Of a stretch of 64,000 bases of DNA, positions 33,035 to 43,924 are shown piece after piece. The stretch covers positions 305,061,468 to 305,125,467 of the forward strand of contig NC_057861.1 in assembly GCF_019393635.1 (NCBI RefSeq), read 5' to 3'. The number at the start of each line of letters is the position of its first letter. Positions within the stretch are counted from its first letter, which is position 1. The notes under the pieces were generated by a model, which had not been told where the DNA came from, searched no databases, and saw only the letters and a program-made list of their open reading frames with translations. The stretch comes from Dromiciops gliroides. Lineage: Eukaryota; Chordata; Mammalia; Microbiotheria; Microbiotheriidae. The translations under genes were made by a program, and so were the position numbers.

Positions 33035-33300
33035 AGACTAACAGTGGACAGAGCACTGGGCCTGGAGTTAGGAAGACCTGAGTTTAAATCTGGCTTTAGA
33101 CATTTACTAGCTATGTGACCCTGGACAAGTCACTTGACTTCTGTTTCCCTCAGTTTTCTCAACTGTAAAATGAGGTTAATCACAGCACCTACCTCCTAGG
33201 GTTGTTGTGAGGATCAAATGAGATAATAAGCACTTAGCACAGTCCCTAGTACAAAGTACGATATAAATGTTAGCTGTAATTATTATTAATATTACTATCA
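33035..33300 (+). repeat. Ther/MIR CORE-SINE, nearly full length
   Basis: 'acagtggacagagcactggg', 'cagttttctcaactgtaaaa', 'gttgttgtgaggatcaaatg' and 'aagtacgatataaatgttag' cover head, core and 3' end, plus strand. Confidence 0.8.
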
Positions 33301-33418
33301 TTATTATCATCAATTATTACTACACCAGAGTTTTTTGAAGTTTGGCTAAGTCATCATGCCTTCCATGGAATAAGGATTAGTGTGCTATAGATACAACTGT
33401 AGGATGGCCCATTTATTG

Positions 33419-34480
33419 GTTTTTTATTTAAATCATAAAAGTATTTTATTATTTTCCAGTTACACGTAAAGATAATTTTCAAGATTGGTTTTCATAAGAT
33501 TTTGAGTTCCAAGTTTTCCTCCCTCCCTTCCCTCCTTCCCCCCTCCCCAAGACAGCAAGCAATCTAATATAGGTTATATATGTACAATCACATTAAACAC
33601 ATTTTTGCATTGGTCATGTTGTGAAAAAAGAATCAGAGCAAAAAGAAAAAACCTCAAAAAAAGAAAAAAAAGTAGAACCTGTATGGCTCAATCTGCATCC
33701 AGATTCCACAGTTCTTTTTTCTGAATGTGGAGAACATTTTCCATCATGAGTCCTTTGGAATTGTCTTGGATCATTGCATTGCTGAGAAGAGCTGTCTATC
33801 ACAGTTGATCATCACATAATGCTGCTGTCACTGTGTACAAACTTCTCCCAGCTCTGCTCACTTCACTCAGCATCAGGCAACTTAAATTTTCCAGATTCCT
33901 CTGAAATCTGCCTGCTCATCATTTCTTACAGCACAATAGAATTCCCTTACATTCATATACCATGACTTGTTTAGCCCAATTGATGGGCATTCCCAAGATT
34001 TCCAATTCTTTGCCACCACAAAGAGAGCTGCTATAAATATTTTTGTACATGTGGGTCCCTTTCCCTTTTTTATGATCTCATTGGGATACAGACCTAGTAG
34101 TGGTATTACTGGATCAAAGGGTATGCACAGTCCTATAATCCTTCGGGCATAGTTCTAAATTATTCTCCAGAATGGTTGGATCAGTTCACAACTCCACCAA
34201 CAATGCATTAGTGTTCCAATTTTTCCACAGCTTCTTCAACATTTATTATTTTCTTTTTTTTGTGTGTCATATTAGCCAATCTGATAGGTGTTCGGTGGTA
34301 CCTCAGAGTTGTTTTAGTTTTCATTTTTCTAATCAATAGTAATTTAGAGCATTTTTTTTCATATGGCAATAGATAGCTTTGATTTCTTCTTCTGAAAACT
34401 GCCTTTGACAGTTTCTCAATTGGTGAATGACTTACATTCTTATAAATTTGATTTAGTTCCCTATATATTTTAGAAATGAG
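33419..34480 (-). mobile_element. 5'-truncated L1 with perfect TSD
   Basis: A 1.06-kb minus-strand L1 3' end. 'aagacagcaagcaatctaat', 'ctctgctcacttcactcagc', 'tgggatacagacctagtagt' and 'agccaatctgataggtgttc' are in reverse L1 order. The exact 14-base duplication TGGCCCATTTATTG lies at 33405-33418 and 34481-34494, which defines both ends and indicates target-primed insertion with 5' truncation. Confidence 0.95.
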
Positions 34481-34717
34481 TGGCCCATTTATTGTTAAAT
34501 ATTTTGGAGAGCTTAAGTTCTTTTAAGCGAGTCATAGGAAATGGGTACATACAGTATTTATGTGCTGGGACTCTAATGAAATTCATCATCTGGGGTAGGT
34601 TTAAGGTGACCTTTGACTCACTCTGTGGAATTACTATGCACCTTGTTCAGGAAGCCACAGTGTAAGTCAGATACCAGAGATTCCAAATCTAAATCTAATA
34701 CTTGTAACTATAATTTC

Positions 34718-34872
34718 TTTTTTGTTTGTTTGTTTTTGCGGGGCAGTGGGGGTTAAGTGACTTGCCCAAGGTCACACAGCTAGTAAGTGTCAAGTGTCTG
34801 AGGCTGGATTTGAACTCAGGAACTCCTGAATCCAGGGCCAGTGCTTTATCCACTGTGCCACCTAGCCGCCCC
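34718..34872 (-). repeat. WSINE1-type SINE with perfect TSD
   Basis: Minus strand with a (GTTT)n tail. The 15-base TSD TGTAACTATAATTTC is at 34703-34717 and 34873-34887. Confidence 0.97.
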
Positions 34873-34889
34873 TGTAACTATAATTTCAA

Positions 34890-35665
34890 ACTAGAGAAAA
34901 GTCAAAGCCAGTTTCAGTATATACAGGTATGTGTTTTCAGATACTGAAATGTACCAGGTAAATGTTTCTGCTACTAGTACAAACTAGTGACGCTGTGATG
35001 ATCCTATGATGAGTCAGATCCTGATAAAAAGGGACATGTGAAAGGTGTGGAACAGAAGTATGGTTGACTATACCTCCTATGAGGTTCTAGGTTCCAAGGA
35101 TGGAAGTGATTGAAGTTCCCAAAGCTGCTATTGCCATGAGACTGTGTGCCTGAGTTCAGGATCATTGTACCTTGAGGGCAACAGAGAAGGAAGAGGAACA
35201 GGACTGTCAGTGGTAAGAATGTCACTGTGGCCTGTAGGAGAGGGTGAGGCAACCAGCACAGCACATAACTGACTGGGAATAGTCAAGCCCAGAGACCAGA
35301 AAAATGGAGAATGGTTTGCTTCTTTTATGTTGTTATCAAGCAGAAAATCTGTGTTTTCAGTATGTACACATCCACTCGATTTATCATAACATAAATACCC
35401 ATGGGCTACAGAGAGTAGAATGTTATAGTTTGTAAAACATGTGCACGTATAAAAAGTAATATTAAAACATGTCTCTCTTTGAATCTTCACCCTCCATTTT
35501 TGCCTGTTCCTAATCCGGTCTGTCAAAATCACATCTGCAACTGCACTATGAAATTTCCCTTACTGGTTAATCCTTTGAGTTGTGGTATGGAAAGTCTTGA
35601 AGGCCTAGGTTTAAAAAACAAATATTATAAATTATTAGAAGTGGAAAGAAGGGCATTTGGTTCAA
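34890..35665. other. Single-copy-looking stretch with open frames
   Basis: A minus-strand open frame of 134 codons (35128-35532) overlaps others of 60-120 codons. None shows a familiar domain, a good start context or neighbouring splice signals. Confidence 0.4.
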
Positions 35666-35727
35666 TGCCAGTCAATCATTTATTCACTCAACTAAAATTG
35701 AATAAACACCTACTATGTGCAATGTGC

Positions 35728-35945
35728 AGGCAGTTAGGTGATGCAGTTGATAGAGCACTGGGTCTGGAGTCAGGAAGACCTGAGTTCAAATCCAGTCTCA
35801 AAAATTTCTTGTGTGATCTTAGGCAAGTCATTTAACCTCTGTTTGCCTCTGAGAAGGAAATAACAAACTACTCCAGTATCTTTGACAAGAAAACCTCATG
35901 GACAAAAGTCCACAAGGTCATGGAGAATCAGACATAATTGAAACA
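35728..35945 (+). repeat. MAR1-type CORE-SINE
   Basis: Plus strand. 'agagcactgggtctggagtc', 'tactccagtatctttgacaa' and 'gagaatcagacataattgaa' are head to tail of MAR1. Confidence 0.82.
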
Positions 35946-36240
35946 ACTGTTGTTGTTTGTCCTTCATTCCCAAAGAGGAACATGACATTGGGGTGATGTT
36001 ATGAGTTGTGTTCAACTGGATGTAAATGAGGGAGGACTGTGCAAGGTCACCAACCTCACTCTCTTCTTTAGGGCCATCTGGGTCCAATGGCAAGATATAT
36101 ATCAGGACAACTGGAGATGACCCTGATGTTTTACGGAAATTTAAGTGATTTGCCCAGAGTCACACAGCTAGTAAGTGTCTGAGGTAAAATTTGAACTCAG
36201 GTCCTCCCAACTTCAGGGCCAGTGCCCTATCCACTGCTCC
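35946..36240 (+). repeat. RTE-related repeat plus SINE end
   Basis: 'tgttgtttgtccttcattcc' and 'ggccatctgggtccaatggc' match the repeat at 30470-30780. From 36140 it continues as a reversed CORE-SINE ('gatttgcccagagtcacaca'). Confidence 0.6.
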
Positions 36241-36425
36241 AAAACAATAACAACAATAAAAGTGTCAAGTTGGCATTAGCAGATACAAAGATAAGCAAGG
36301 AATAATTAGCACCCTTAAGGAGCTTAAAAATCTGACAAAAGGAGATCACAGGATCATAGATTTAGAGTTGAAAATTACCTTAGACACCATCTAATCCAAC
36401 TCTTTTGTTTTAAAATGAGCACTCT

Positions 36426-36573
36426 TGGGGGCAGCTAGATAGCACAGTGGATAAAGCACCAGCCCTGGATTCAGGAGGACCTGAGTTCAAATCTGGCATC
36501 AGACACTTGACACTTACTAGCTGTGTGACCCAGGGCAAGTCACTTAACCCCCATTGCCTGCCACCCCAAAAAA
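36426..36573 (+). repeat. WSINE1-type SINE
   Basis: Plus strand. The TSD is not clear. Confidence 0.92.
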
Positions 36574-36639
36574 ATGTCAAAGGAAGGATATTAATTCAGA
36601 TCATCCTCTCCCCAAGTAGAGTACTCTATAAACTAGAGG

Positions 36640-36950
36640 TATCAAAAATGTGCTATTGCTAGATCAAAGGGTATGCTCAGGGGCAACTAGGTGGCGCAGT
36701 GGGTAGAGCACCAGCCCTGGAGTCAGGAGGACCTGAGTTCAAATCCAGCCTCAGACACTTAACACTTACTAGCTGTGTGACCCTGGGGAAGTCACTTAAC
36801 CCCAATTGCCTCAAAAAAAAGGGGGGGTGGTATGCTCAGTTCTATAGCCCTTTGGGCATAGTTCCAAATTGCTCTCCAGAATGGTTGGATCTTTTCACAA
36901 CTCCACCAACAGTGGATTAGTGTCCCAGTTTTCCCACATCACCTCTGGGA
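36640..36950 (-). repeat. L1 LINE fragment split by a WSINE1
   Basis: 'gctagatcaaagggtatgct' on the left and 'cctttgggcatagttccaaa', 'cagaatggttggatcttttc' on the right are one reversed L1 3' fragment. Confidence 0.85.
36680..36828 (+). repeat. WSINE1-type SINE
   Basis: Plus strand, inside the L1 fragment. GGTATGCTCAG flanks both sides. Confidence 0.95.
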
Positions 36951-37059
36951 ACCTAGATTATACTATAACTAAATTGAGGTCTCAGAATGGAGGGCCTTGA
37001 ATACCAAGTTGAACAGTTCCTCAAAACTTCTACATCAGTTCTCCAGTTGACTTCTTAGA

Positions 37060-37205
37060 TTAGTTTGTATTTACTTATCTATGTCCATGTTGTATATTCT
37101 CAGTCTAATATAAGGTCCTTGAGGGCAAATATTATTCTATTTTTTTGTGTGTGTGAGTTGCATCCCTATTGCTTAGCACAGTGCCTTGGAAATAGCAGTG
37201 CTTTT
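37060..37205 (+). repeat. L2-type LINE 3' end
   Basis: 'tataaggtccttgagggcaa' and 'ttgcttagcacagtgccttg' are the L2 3' signature. Confidence 0.75.
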
Positions 37206-37449
37206 AATTTAAAAAGGTTGTTTTTGCTGAAGTAAATTCAGTAAATAATTACCCCCTCTTTTTAAAAACAGGTTAGTGAGTAATACAAGTTGTATTTTAA
37301 AGAGAATAATCTAGAATCTGTACCAAATTGGAAGAGGGAGAGTAGGGGTTATTACTATAGTTTATAGGAAATGTAATGAAAGTCTCAACTAGGGTGGTGC
37401 CTAAAAGAGACAATAAGGTATATTGGAAAGAACACTGGATTTGGAGTCA

Positions 37450-37680
37450 TTTTTTGGTTGTTCAAAGTCATGTCCAACTCTTTGTGATCCCATTTAGGGT
37501 TTTCTTGGCAAAGACACTAGAGTGGTTTTCCATTTCCTTCTTCAGTTCATTGTACAGATGAGGAAACTGAGGCAAACAGGGTCACATAAGTAGTAAGCAT
37601 CTGAGGTCAGATTTGAATTCAGGTCCTCCTGACTCCAAGGCTGGCACTCTTCACTGGGCCACCTACCTGCACTTTTAGAG
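37450..37680 (-). repeat. MAR1-type CORE-SINE
   Basis: Minus strand. 'tccaactctttgtgatccca', 'gagtggttttccatttcctt' and 'tgaattcaggtcctcctgac' are present. Confidence 0.85.
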
Positions 37681-38762
37681 TCATAAGAATGTTTACAATT
37701 CCAGCTTTGCAACTTGAACGAATTTCAAAAAATTCAACCTCTCTAGGCATTGATGATACCAGTGGCCAATTAGGCTTCTAGCTCTGAATCCTATGAAATG
37801 GAAAAAGACAATGGGAAGGATGATATTGACAGGACTTCACAAATGTTTGGATTTCAAGAGAAAAACAAAGAGAATTTAGTAGTTTGAGGGGGAGGGGGAA
37901 TTGAAAGAATTGTAAAAGAAAACTAAGCTGGAGGTGGAGAGGGAAGGTAAGAAAGATGAATATCCTTATCAAGTAAAATTATTACCATGGTTGTCTGGAA
38001 GATTGCAAGTGGCCCAAGTTCTCCATCTACCTAACAATCAGCCTACCCTGAGGCATAAACTACCTTTCTCAATCTCCTGATGATCCAACTCTCTCAGTGT
38101 CTTGCTTACCATGCAAAACTGAGACAGAATCAGCTTTAGTAGGAAGCTTTAGGGACACCTTCAGGTCCAGTTTAGACAGGTGAAGACAGTCACATGATAT
38201 TGTTAACAGCTGGGCTTCCTCTCAGACCTTCTGTCCTGTATTCATCACTAACCAACTGTCTTCTTTACTTTTTCCTGAAATAGTTTAACCCTTTGCAAAG
38301 ATAGCATAGAGAGTGAACCAGGAATATAAGTCTTTCTGACTCCAGACCTGGCACTCTGTCTAGCCATGATACCAAAAAGGTGAAGAAGTGTTGTTTAAAG
38401 GTGGGCTCCTTTTGCCGCTAGCCATAAACTTCAGAAATTCAGCAAAGCCAGGAAAAAAAAAAGAAGGGGATATTGTCTTATAAGAGATAGCCTATTAAAG
38501 GGGGAAGTATGTATGGGTTAGTGGGATGGAGTCCAAAGGGCGGCGGGGTTAGGGAAAGATTATAGGATCAGAGTGATAGGTTTTGTTCCATTGCTTATCC
38601 AAATCTCAGAGGATGTAAGTTTACCATACTCTCAAAAATAAAGCGTGACAAAAAAAAAAAAGAAAAAGAAAAAAGTCAGGGATTGTATCTTCCCAGTTGT
38701 ACAATGTCCACATGAATACAGAAAGGCACAAACTACTAAAAATACAAAACCTCGGGACTAAA

Positions 38763-38793
<31 letters not shown>

Positions 38794-39034
38794 GCAAGGG
38801 GATAGCAAATGATATCAGTAGGGTCATTCATTTGGAACCTCCCCTATAAAACACAGGCATCCTAGGGGAAAACAGGCTAGAAGAAGCATTATATGAGGTA
38901 GTCTGTTGCCCTTTACTAAGTGACCCAGCTCAGAGAGCTCTTTCCATATAGAGAAAACACATATTCCTGGGAGAGACTGTACTACTTACTTTGGTCAGAC
39001 TCTGGGGTCCTGCTCTTTGCTGCTCCTTTTAAAG
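37681..39034. other. Mostly unassigned, partly old repeat
   Basis: 37790-37950 resembles 42620-42830 (an ancient unassigned repeat). 38310-38360 looks like a MIR end. The rest is single-copy-looking, with A-rich runs at 38450 and 38650 and an (ATTTT)-like run at 38765. No coding signal. Confidence 0.4.
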
Positions 39035-39044
39035 AATATATTGA

Positions 39045-39208
39045 GGGGCACCTAGGTGGCCTAGTAGATAAAGCGCCAGCCCTGGATTCAGGAAGATCTG
39101 AGTTCAAATCTGGCTTCAGACACTTGACACGTACTAGCTGTGTGACCCTGGGTAAGTCACTTAACCCTCATTGCCCCACCAAAAAAAAAAGAAAAAAAGA
39201 AAAGATGA
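39045..39208 (+). repeat. WSINE1-type SINE
   Basis: Plus strand. AATATATTGA is duplicated on both sides (left about 39035-39044, right 39211-39220). Confidence 0.94.
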
Positions 39209-39289
39209 ACAATATATTGAAGGAAGAGAAGTCAGAGGCCCTGGAGGAAGTTGTTTCAGCAATAGGTATAAATGAAACAATTTTTCCTT

Positions 39290-39433
39290 AGGAGGCAGTT
39301 TGATAAGGGTATTGGCTGGGAAGTCAGAAAACTTCAATTTCAAAGCCACCCTCTGCTGTTTACCAACTGAATGATCTTGGGCAAGTCTCTCATCCTCTCT
39401 GGGCCTGAGTTTCTTCTATGAAAATGAAAGGAT
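39290..39433 (+). repeat. MIR-family SINE
   Basis: 'ggtattggctgggaagtcag' and 'gaatgatcttgggcaagtct' are MIR. It is interrupted by the next SINE and resumes after 39578. Confidence 0.7.
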
Positions 39434-39578
39434 AGCTAGGTAGTGCCGTAGATAAAGAACTGGCTCTGGATTCAGGAGGACCTGAGTTCAAATCTGTCCT
39501 CAGAAACCTGACACTTATTAGTTGTGTGACCCTGGACAAGTCACTTAACCCTCATTGCCCCTGGGGGGGGAGGGGAAA
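39434..39578 (+). repeat. WSINE1-type SINE with perfect TSD
   Basis: Plus strand, starting at AGCTAGG and so lacking the first few bases. The tail is G-rich. The 14-base TSD GAAAATGAAAGGAT is exact (39420-39433 and 39579-39592). Confidence 0.96.
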
Positions 39579-39814
39579 GAAAATGAAAGGATTTCATTAG
39601 CTAGCCTCTGAGATCCCCCAAAAGACCCATCTGTGAAGTCTATCCCACCAACCCATACTCACTTCCTCTATTAGTGGGCTACTCTCTTACAAGACCACAC
39701 CCCCTTCTTTTTTCCCCCTTCCTGGCTCTCTGTTGAATTTCTGAAGTTTATGGCTAGTGACAAAAGGAACACCCCCCCCCCCATTAAAAGATGCTTCTTC
39801 ACTTTTTTGCTGTT

Positions 39815-40075
39815 GTAGTTAGGTAGATAGAGTGCTAGACTTGGACTCAGGAAGACTAATCTTCCTGAGTTCAAACCTGTCCTCAGACACTTACTAACGA
39901 TGTGACTTTTGGCAAGTCACTTAGCCCTGTTTGCCTTAGTTTCCTCATCTGTAAAATGAGCTGGAGAAGGAAATGGCAAACTACTCTAGGATCTTTGCCA
40001 AGAAAACCCCAAGTGGAGTCACAAAGAGTCAACAACAAAGATTCAGACATGACTGAAAAACAAATAACTGAAAAA
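39815..40075 (+). repeat. MAR1-type CORE-SINE
   Basis: Plus strand. 'gatagagtgctagacttgga', 'tcctcatctgtaaaatgagc' and 'agaaaaccccaagtggagtc' are in the MAR1 order. Confidence 0.87.
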
Positions 40076-40077
40076 TG

Positions 40078-40270
40078 ATGGACCCCTTTCGCAGTCTGAT
40101 AAACCCTCTGGATCCCTTGTCAAAATGATGTTTTAACACATATTAAATAAAATATGTAGTATTACAAAGAAAACCAAACATTACTGAAAATAAAGCTCTT
40201 TTTCCCATCTAAGTTTATGTTCCCCCTGAAATCTATCGGGGTCCATGGACCCCAGGTTAAGAACCCTTAT
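40078..40270. mobile_element. hAT-like (MER5/Charlie-like) DNA transposon
   Basis: The right end 'ccccaggttaagaaccc' and the left end 'gatggacccctttcgcag' match the short hAT elements ending in CAGGGGTTCTTAACC. The interior is AT-rich. Confidence 0.65.
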
Positions 40271-40274
40271 CTAA

Positions 40275-41380
40275 AGTCATCCAATAATCTCAGCTACAGT
40301 TAGCCCATGATCTGCTTTCTCACTCTATCTCTGATGAGTTTCAGGTCACTTCCTGAAAAGTGTCTCATGCTAACAACATGAATTGATTTGGAAATTTGCT
40401 TTACATGACTCATTTGAAAGCTGACTTATTTGTCCTGGCAGCAACTCTGATACCATTGCAGCTTAGGTAATTCTCTCTCAGAGTTCCCAGATGGGTTTGG
40501 ACACTTTATGTGGCTTTATTTAGAAGCCACCTTTATTTAATAGCCACACCTTTTCCATGCAAGCTGCCGGGGAAAGTAATTAAATTTAATGGAAGCAGTG
40601 GTTTCTAAAGGAAAGCACACAATGCTTTCTTTGCTTTATGCAGCTCATAATTTCCTCCTGTTTTTTTTTCTTTCCTTGACAACATTTAGTAAATGAACCA
40701 TTTGGGAGATAAATTGGTAAAGTAGACAAGAAGTAGCTACTCTTGCTGAGCCTTTTATTAGGAAGTAGTTTTCTGGATTTTCCCCCCCTTATGTAATATT
40801 GGCCAAGGGAAGAAAGATATGCTTGAAGAGAGAGCAGATCCAGGTATACAGTTCTGTGTGCTTAAGAGTGTAGTCATTTAGCCAAAGCATCTAATGCCAA
40901 TGGAAAGGTATTCACACCTCAGCCACTGTTAAATCTTTCATGGCAGTCAAGATTAAGGCTGACTGGGCAATTCTTACACAGCCATTGTTTCAGACTGGCT
41001 TCAGAATCCTAGGTAAGAAGTTCCATTGTATATATCCCTCTCTGAAATAAAAATCTCTGGAAGCTTCAGATAATCAGCCTTATTTTTTTAAAAAATTGAT
41101 TTCCAGGAAGAATTAATCACCCCAGATATAATTTGTTGATCTAATTTCATATTCTTTGGGTCCAAATAGTTTTCTGAAGTCTTTCTATCTGACTGGTTTG
41201 TTTATTCATCTGTTAGCTACTTTTGCTCCACCTTGAAACTTCTTTCTCTCAACACATAGTTTTAAACATAAAACCAGAATGAATATGGCTCATATTTTTC
41301 AAAAAACAAGACATGAAACATCAAGTGTGCACGTAAGTGATGTTTCAGTGACTTGTCATTTACTCTGCGTTGACATCCAG
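40275..41380. other. Repeat-poor island, possible conserved non-coding DNA
   Basis: About 1.1 kb with no recognisable repeat in a window that averages one SINE per 1.25 kb. It has AT-rich homeodomain-like motifs such as AATTAAATTTAAT near 40580. No open frame of note. A regulatory role is only a guess from repeat depletion. Confidence 0.35.
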
Positions 41381-41560
41381 CACGATATAATGGAAAGAGC
41401 ACCTGCTTGAGAACTAGGAGACCAAGAGTTTAAATCCCAGCTACATAACCTTGGGTAAGTTGCTTACACACCTGAGCCTCATTTTCCTCCTCTGTAAAAT
41501 GGGGGTTGAATTAGATGCTCTTTGTTTGCTCCTACCTGGACATTCTATGAGTCTATGTAC
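41381..41560 (+). repeat. MIR-family SINE
   Basis: 'ataatggaaagagcacctgc' and 'ttttcctcctctgtaaaatg' are MIR head and core, plus strand. Confidence 0.8.
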
Positions 41561-41579
41561 TATTTATTAGAATGTAAAG

Positions 41580-41735
41580 CCTTCGTGGCCTAATGGATAG
41601 ACTGCTGGGCTTGGAGTCAACATGACTTAGGTTCAACTCTGACACAGTAGCTATGTGACCTTGAGCAAGTCATTTAACCTCTAAGTACCTCCAGCAACTC
41701 TCTAGGATTTCTCTACTAAGTCAGTGGTGAAAGGT
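41580..41735 (+). repeat. Ther-like CORE-SINE
   Basis: 'gtggcctaatggatagactg' and 'ctgggcttggagtcaacatg' are a tRNA-like head, followed by the 'gtgaccttgagcaagtcatt' core. Confidence 0.75.
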
Positions 41736-41878
41736 ATTCCCACATAGGCCACATTCCAAATGTTTAGACCATAAAACTATAGTATTTAGGTATGACACAT
41801 ATGTGGATAATCATAATACAAAATTAAACATGCTAAATTTATCAGGAGATTTGGGAAGGTCATAAATGATGGAGAGCA

Positions 41879-42003
41879 GTGGATAGAGCACCGGCCCTGG
41901 AGTCAGGAGTACCTGAGTTCAAATCTGGTCTTAGACACTTAACACTTACTAGCTATGTGACCCTGGTCAAGTCACTTAACCCCAATTGCCTCACACACAC
42001 AAA
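41879..42003 (+). repeat. 5'-truncated WSINE1 with perfect TSD
   Basis: Begins at GTGGATAGAGC, so about 19 bases of head including part of the A box are missing. The 15-base TSD AAATGATGGAGAGCA is exact (41864-41878 and 42004-42018). The target ends in GCA, the triplet that precedes GTGG in the full SINE, which fits truncation at a microhomology. Confidence 0.95.
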
Positions 42004-42150
42004 AAATGATGGAGAGCATCTGGGAAGGCTTCCTGAAAGAGGTACCATTTAAATTGGACTTTAACTACAGGATGGTTGGAAATTTTGTGGATAAAGTAAG
42101 GTGGAGCAGAGAAATTCCAGGTATGGGGAACATAAAGAATAAAGTCAGGG

Positions 42151-42298
42151 GGCAGCTAGGTGGTGCAGTGGATAGAGCACCGGCCCTGGATTCAGGAGGA
42201 CCTGAGTTCAAATCCAGCCTCAGACACTTAACACTTACTAGCTGTGTGACCCTAGGCAAGTCATTTAACCCCAATTGCCTCACTTTAAAAAAAAAAAG
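42151..42298 (+). repeat. WSINE1-type SINE with perfect TSD
   Basis: Plus strand. AAGAATAAAGTCAGGG is at 42135-42150 and 42299-42314. The junction Gs are shared with the SINE head. Confidence 0.96.
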
Positions 42299-42865
42299 AA
42301 GAATAAAGTCAGGGAAGTGTAGGATGTGTACTAGTGATGTTAAGTTGTCAAGTCTGACAAACACACAGTCTATAGGTGAAAGGGTAGGATGAAATAAGGG
42401 TAGATAGGTAGTATGGTGGTAGAAAAGAAAAGGAAGATTTTTTGGAAAGAGAAATGATAAGACCAGATCTACAAATAGGGAAGACTAATCTGTCAATAAT
42501 GTAAAAGTTTGTTTAGAGGTAAGAGTGAGCTGGGGTGGGAAAACCTGCTCAGAGACCTTGAGTGGTGGGTGATACTGAGCAGCCTGTACTAGAATGGTGT
42601 GCTGGTTTTCTAATTCTAAACTCTAGAATATGGAAAGAGATATGGGGGAAGATGGCATTGGCAAAACTTAGCAAATGAATGGATATTGACATATGAGAAA
42701 GGAAGGACCTTGAGGTTTCTAGTCTGTGTGATTGAAAGAATATCAGGAAAAAAATAAAGAAAAATCAACAAGATTTGGTAACTGATATGATGGGAGAGGT
42801 GAAACAAAAATGGTAGTTATTCTTGACTGAGGTTTCTGACATGGGAAACTGGGTGGAGTGTTACA

Positions 42866-43160
42866 GAAATAATGAAATCAAAGGAGGAAAAAGTTGGGGG
42901 CAGGGGAAGGCAAGCATATTCACATCATTTAAAGTTGTGGGGTTTTTCATTCCCATGTGTTGACAAATCTATATATCTTTTCATTTTTTAGTGGTCATAT
43001 AATATTCTAACAAAAAAGAAATAGTGAAATCAAAAGGAGGAAAAAGTTGGGGACAGGGGAGGCAAGTATATTCACATCAAGTTTAATGTTCTGATTTTTT
43101 ATGCATTGATACAATCTACATATTTTTCACTTTTTAATGTTCATATAATATTTTGACATG
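42866..43160 (+). repeat. Two-unit tandem duplication (~151 bases)
   Basis: Unit 1 (42866-43016) and unit 2 (43017-43160) both run from 'gaaatcaaaggaggaaaaag' through 'attcacatca' to 'catataatatt'. The units differ by substitutions and small indels, so the duplication is old. The second half of each resembles L1 3' sequence in reverse. Confidence 0.85.
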
Positions 43161-43378
43161 TTAATATCCCATCATTTGTTTAGTATTCTCCCAAAGAGAG
43201 GAAGGGGATTTGGGTTAGTTCCATTTTGTTTTTTTACTATTATAAATTGACTTAAGAATATTTTCATACAAATAACTTTGCTTTTCCCTTTTGCGTTAAC
43301 TCCTTGGAATATATTACCAGATATGGAATCACTGGGTCAAAGGACATGAACGGCTTTGTAATTTTTACATATGTAGTT
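43160..43378 (-). repeat. L1 LINE fragment (old)
   Basis: 'catcatttgtttagtattct' and 'gatatggaatcactgggtca' correspond to reversed L1 3' UTR. Confidence 0.6.
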
Positions 43379-43382
43379 CTAT

Positions 43383-43625
43383 ATTGCAGCTAGGTGATAC
43401 AGTAGATAGAAAACTGGGCCTGGAGTCAGGAAGATAGGAGTTCAAATCTGCCTTCAGATTTACCTACTAGCTTTGAGATCTTGGGCAAGTCACTTAACCT
43501 CTGCTTGCTTTGATTTACTTGATAAGGAAATGGCAAACTAGTATCTTTGCCAAGAAAACCCTATGAATAGTACTATTATCCAAGAGGTTACCAAGAGTCA
43601 GAGATGACTTAAGGATGGAAAATTA
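43383..43625 (+). repeat. MAR1-type CORE-SINE
   Basis: Plus strand. 'gcagctaggtgatacagtag', 'ggaaatggcaaactagtatc' and 'agagtcagagatgacttaag' are present. Confidence 0.82.
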
Positions 43626-43765
43626 GGTTGGAAAGAAATCATGACTTGTGGTACATTCATAAAGACTTCTTACTTATTGTATGAAGTGAACAAAAGGCTT
43701 TAAAATCCAAAAGAGGAGATTGTATTTGATTTGAAAACAGAATTGAACTTAGGAGCTAGGAACTT

Positions 43766-43913
43766 TTTTTTTTTTTTGCTGGGCAATGAGGGTTAAATGA
43801 CTTGCCCAGGGTCACACAGCTAGTAAGTGTCAAGAGTCTGAGGCCAGATTTGAACTCAGGTCCTCCTGAATCCAGAGCTGGTGCTTTATCCACTGTGCTA
43901 CCTAGCTGCCCTC
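43766..43913 (-). repeat. WSINE1-type SINE
   Basis: Minus strand. GCTAGGAACTT flanks both sides (left 43755-43765, right 43914-43924). Confidence 0.95.
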
Positions 43914-43924
43914 GCTAGGAACTT

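Larger units (their letters stand above)
35666..36345 (+). repeat. Ancient unassigned repeat hit by two insertions
   Basis: The left edge ('caatcatttattcactcaac', 'aaacacctactatgtgcaat') and the right edge ('gatacaaagataagcaagga', 'cttaaggagcttaaaaatct') read as one ancient element. Relatives lie at 49905-50215, 50945-51445 and 61310-61515. It is interrupted by a MAR1 and an RTE-related repeat. Confidence 0.55.
41820..42830 (+). repeat. Ancient unassigned repeat, interrupted by two SINEs
   Basis: 'ggcttcctgaaagaggtacc', 'ccaggtatggggaacataaa' and 'aagggtagataggtagtatg' match an old dispersed mammalian repeat whose name I cannot recall. Its 3' part resembles 37790-37950. Confidence 0.5.

Noticed and set aside
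35128-35532. 134-codon minus-strand frame
   Set aside because: No family resemblance, no splice or promoter context, and overlapping frames of similar length.
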